A stretch of DNA of 64,000 nt, from NCBI RefSeq assembly GCF_026314945.1, contig NZ_CP111121.1, positions 248,001-312,000 on the forward strand, in the 5' to 3' direction. The notes beneath the pieces were generated by a model. It saw nothing but the letters and a program-made list of their open reading frames with translations. It did no database searches and was not told the DNA's origin. Of the stretch, positions 63,482-64,000 are shown piece after piece. The DNA is from Chryseobacterium fluminis. Its GTDB lineage: Bacteria > Bacteroidota > Bacteroidia > Flavobacteriales > Weeksellaceae. A program made the translations under genes and the position numbers. The stretch's first letter is position 1. Every line of letters starts with the position of its first letter.

Positions 63482-64000
63482 ATGGAAAAGGAAGACCACC
63501 AGCCTTTGAAAATATCCTCCATATCGGAACTTCACGACATCCTGCAGCTTCCAAAACCGATGCATCCGCTGATCAGTCTTGTGGATAATACCAAAATGAC
63601 CATTCATAAAGAATTTCTTTACAAAAGTTTTCATCTCGGATTTTATAAAATATCCTATAAATTCTCGGAGAACGGAAAGATGGGGTATGGGCAGGGGTAT
63701 TATGATTTCAATGAGGGCGGGATGATGTTTACGGCGCCGAATCAGATTCTGTCCACCGATGAAAATTCCCGGTATTTTGGGTATACTTTACTTATTCATC
63801 CGGATTTTATCCGGAATTATCCTCTGGCGCAGACGATTAGAAGATACGGCTTCTTTTCCTATGATACGCATGAAGCGTTACATCTTTCCGATAAAGAGAA
63901 AACCAAGGTTGTCGGTCTGCTTCAGACCATAGAAGGAGAGCTGAATACGGCCATTGATGAAGGCAGCCAGGATATCATGGTCTCTTATATTGAAGTACTG
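63482..64000 (+). CDS. AraC-family regulator (N-terminal part, cut by window end)
   Basis: An ATG at 63482 opens a frame that runs past the window end (173 codons visible). Features such as FHLGFYKISYKF, GGMMFTAPNQIL and YFGYTLLIHPDFI match the N-terminal sensing half of Flavobacterial AraC regulators, which carry the HTH beyond this point. It follows the SDR gene by 80 bp and may control it. Confidence 0.75.
   Translation, partial: MEKEDHQPLKISSISELHDILQLPKPMHPLISLVDNTKMTIHKEFLYKSFHLGFYKISYKFSENGKMGYGQGYYDFNEGGMMFTAPNQILSTDENSRYFGYTLLIHPDFIRNYPLAQTIRRYGFFSYDTHEALHLSDKEKTKVVGLLQTIEGELNTAIDEGSQDIMVSYIEVL

Overview
The window looks like a chromosomal segment of a Flavobacteriia bacterium, most likely a Chryseobacterium-like member of the Weeksellaceae. 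This rests on the protein types (T9SS-type surface proteins, DUF6443-type RHS proteins, two-lipoyl PdhC, fused OmpA/pyrophosphatase), A+T-rich intergenic DNA, promoter elements of the Bacteroidetes TAnnTTTG type and very few Shine-Dalgarno sequences. The genus is an inference.

Layout: 0.26-5.2 kb holds an exported S9 peptidase, a HAD phosphatase, a Crp-like regulator, a GNAT acetyltransferase and an XRE regulator. 5.7-19.9 kb is a polymorphic-toxin island: a T9SS surface protein (frameshifted), a 956-residue secreted RHS-associated protein, and an RHS protein (frameshifted) whose C-terminus is an RNase A-like toxin followed by its immunity gene. After these comes a graveyard and archive of displaced RHS tips, at least three further toxin ends (WHH nuclease, HNH-like nuclease, one unclassified), and a mixed set of immunity genes (SUKH, DUF2283, unknown families), some intact and some broken. 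19.9-32 kb carries, mostly on the minus strand, DUF1648, MATE, a sigma-54 activator, YggS, a polysaccharide deacetylase, DUF72, a copper-type P-ATPase (frameshifted) with its own HMA-AraC regulator, a thioesterase, and, on the plus strand, an RRM protein and a T9SS adhesin. 32-47.7 kb is mostly housekeeping: BlaI-like regulator, PAP2, pdhA-pdhC, a LolD-type ATPase, an L,D-transpeptidase-like protein, radC, FkbM methyltransferase, soluble and membrane pyrophosphatases, GH25, an aminotransferase and an M28 peptidase. 48.2-56 kb is the ilvE-D-B-N-C-A operon behind an isoleucine-codon attenuator. 56.4-62.3 kb is an envelope-remodelling cluster: a two-component system, an LTA-synthase-like sulfatase, an HD-like protein and a PAP2 phosphatase, with three copies of a shared upstream box. 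tRNA-Arg(CCT), a frameshifted SDR and the start of an AraC regulator close the window.

Three points stand out. (1) The ilv leader encodes eight Ile codons and has fully traceable antiterminator/terminator alternatives. (2) The RHS island preserves old toxin tips with their immunity genes and near-identical core DNA repeats that could support recombination. (3) Six genes are split by apparent single-base frameshifts and ilvE by a stop codon. Most frameshifts are repaired by adding one base at a short homopolymer, so sequencing error must be excluded before calling decay.
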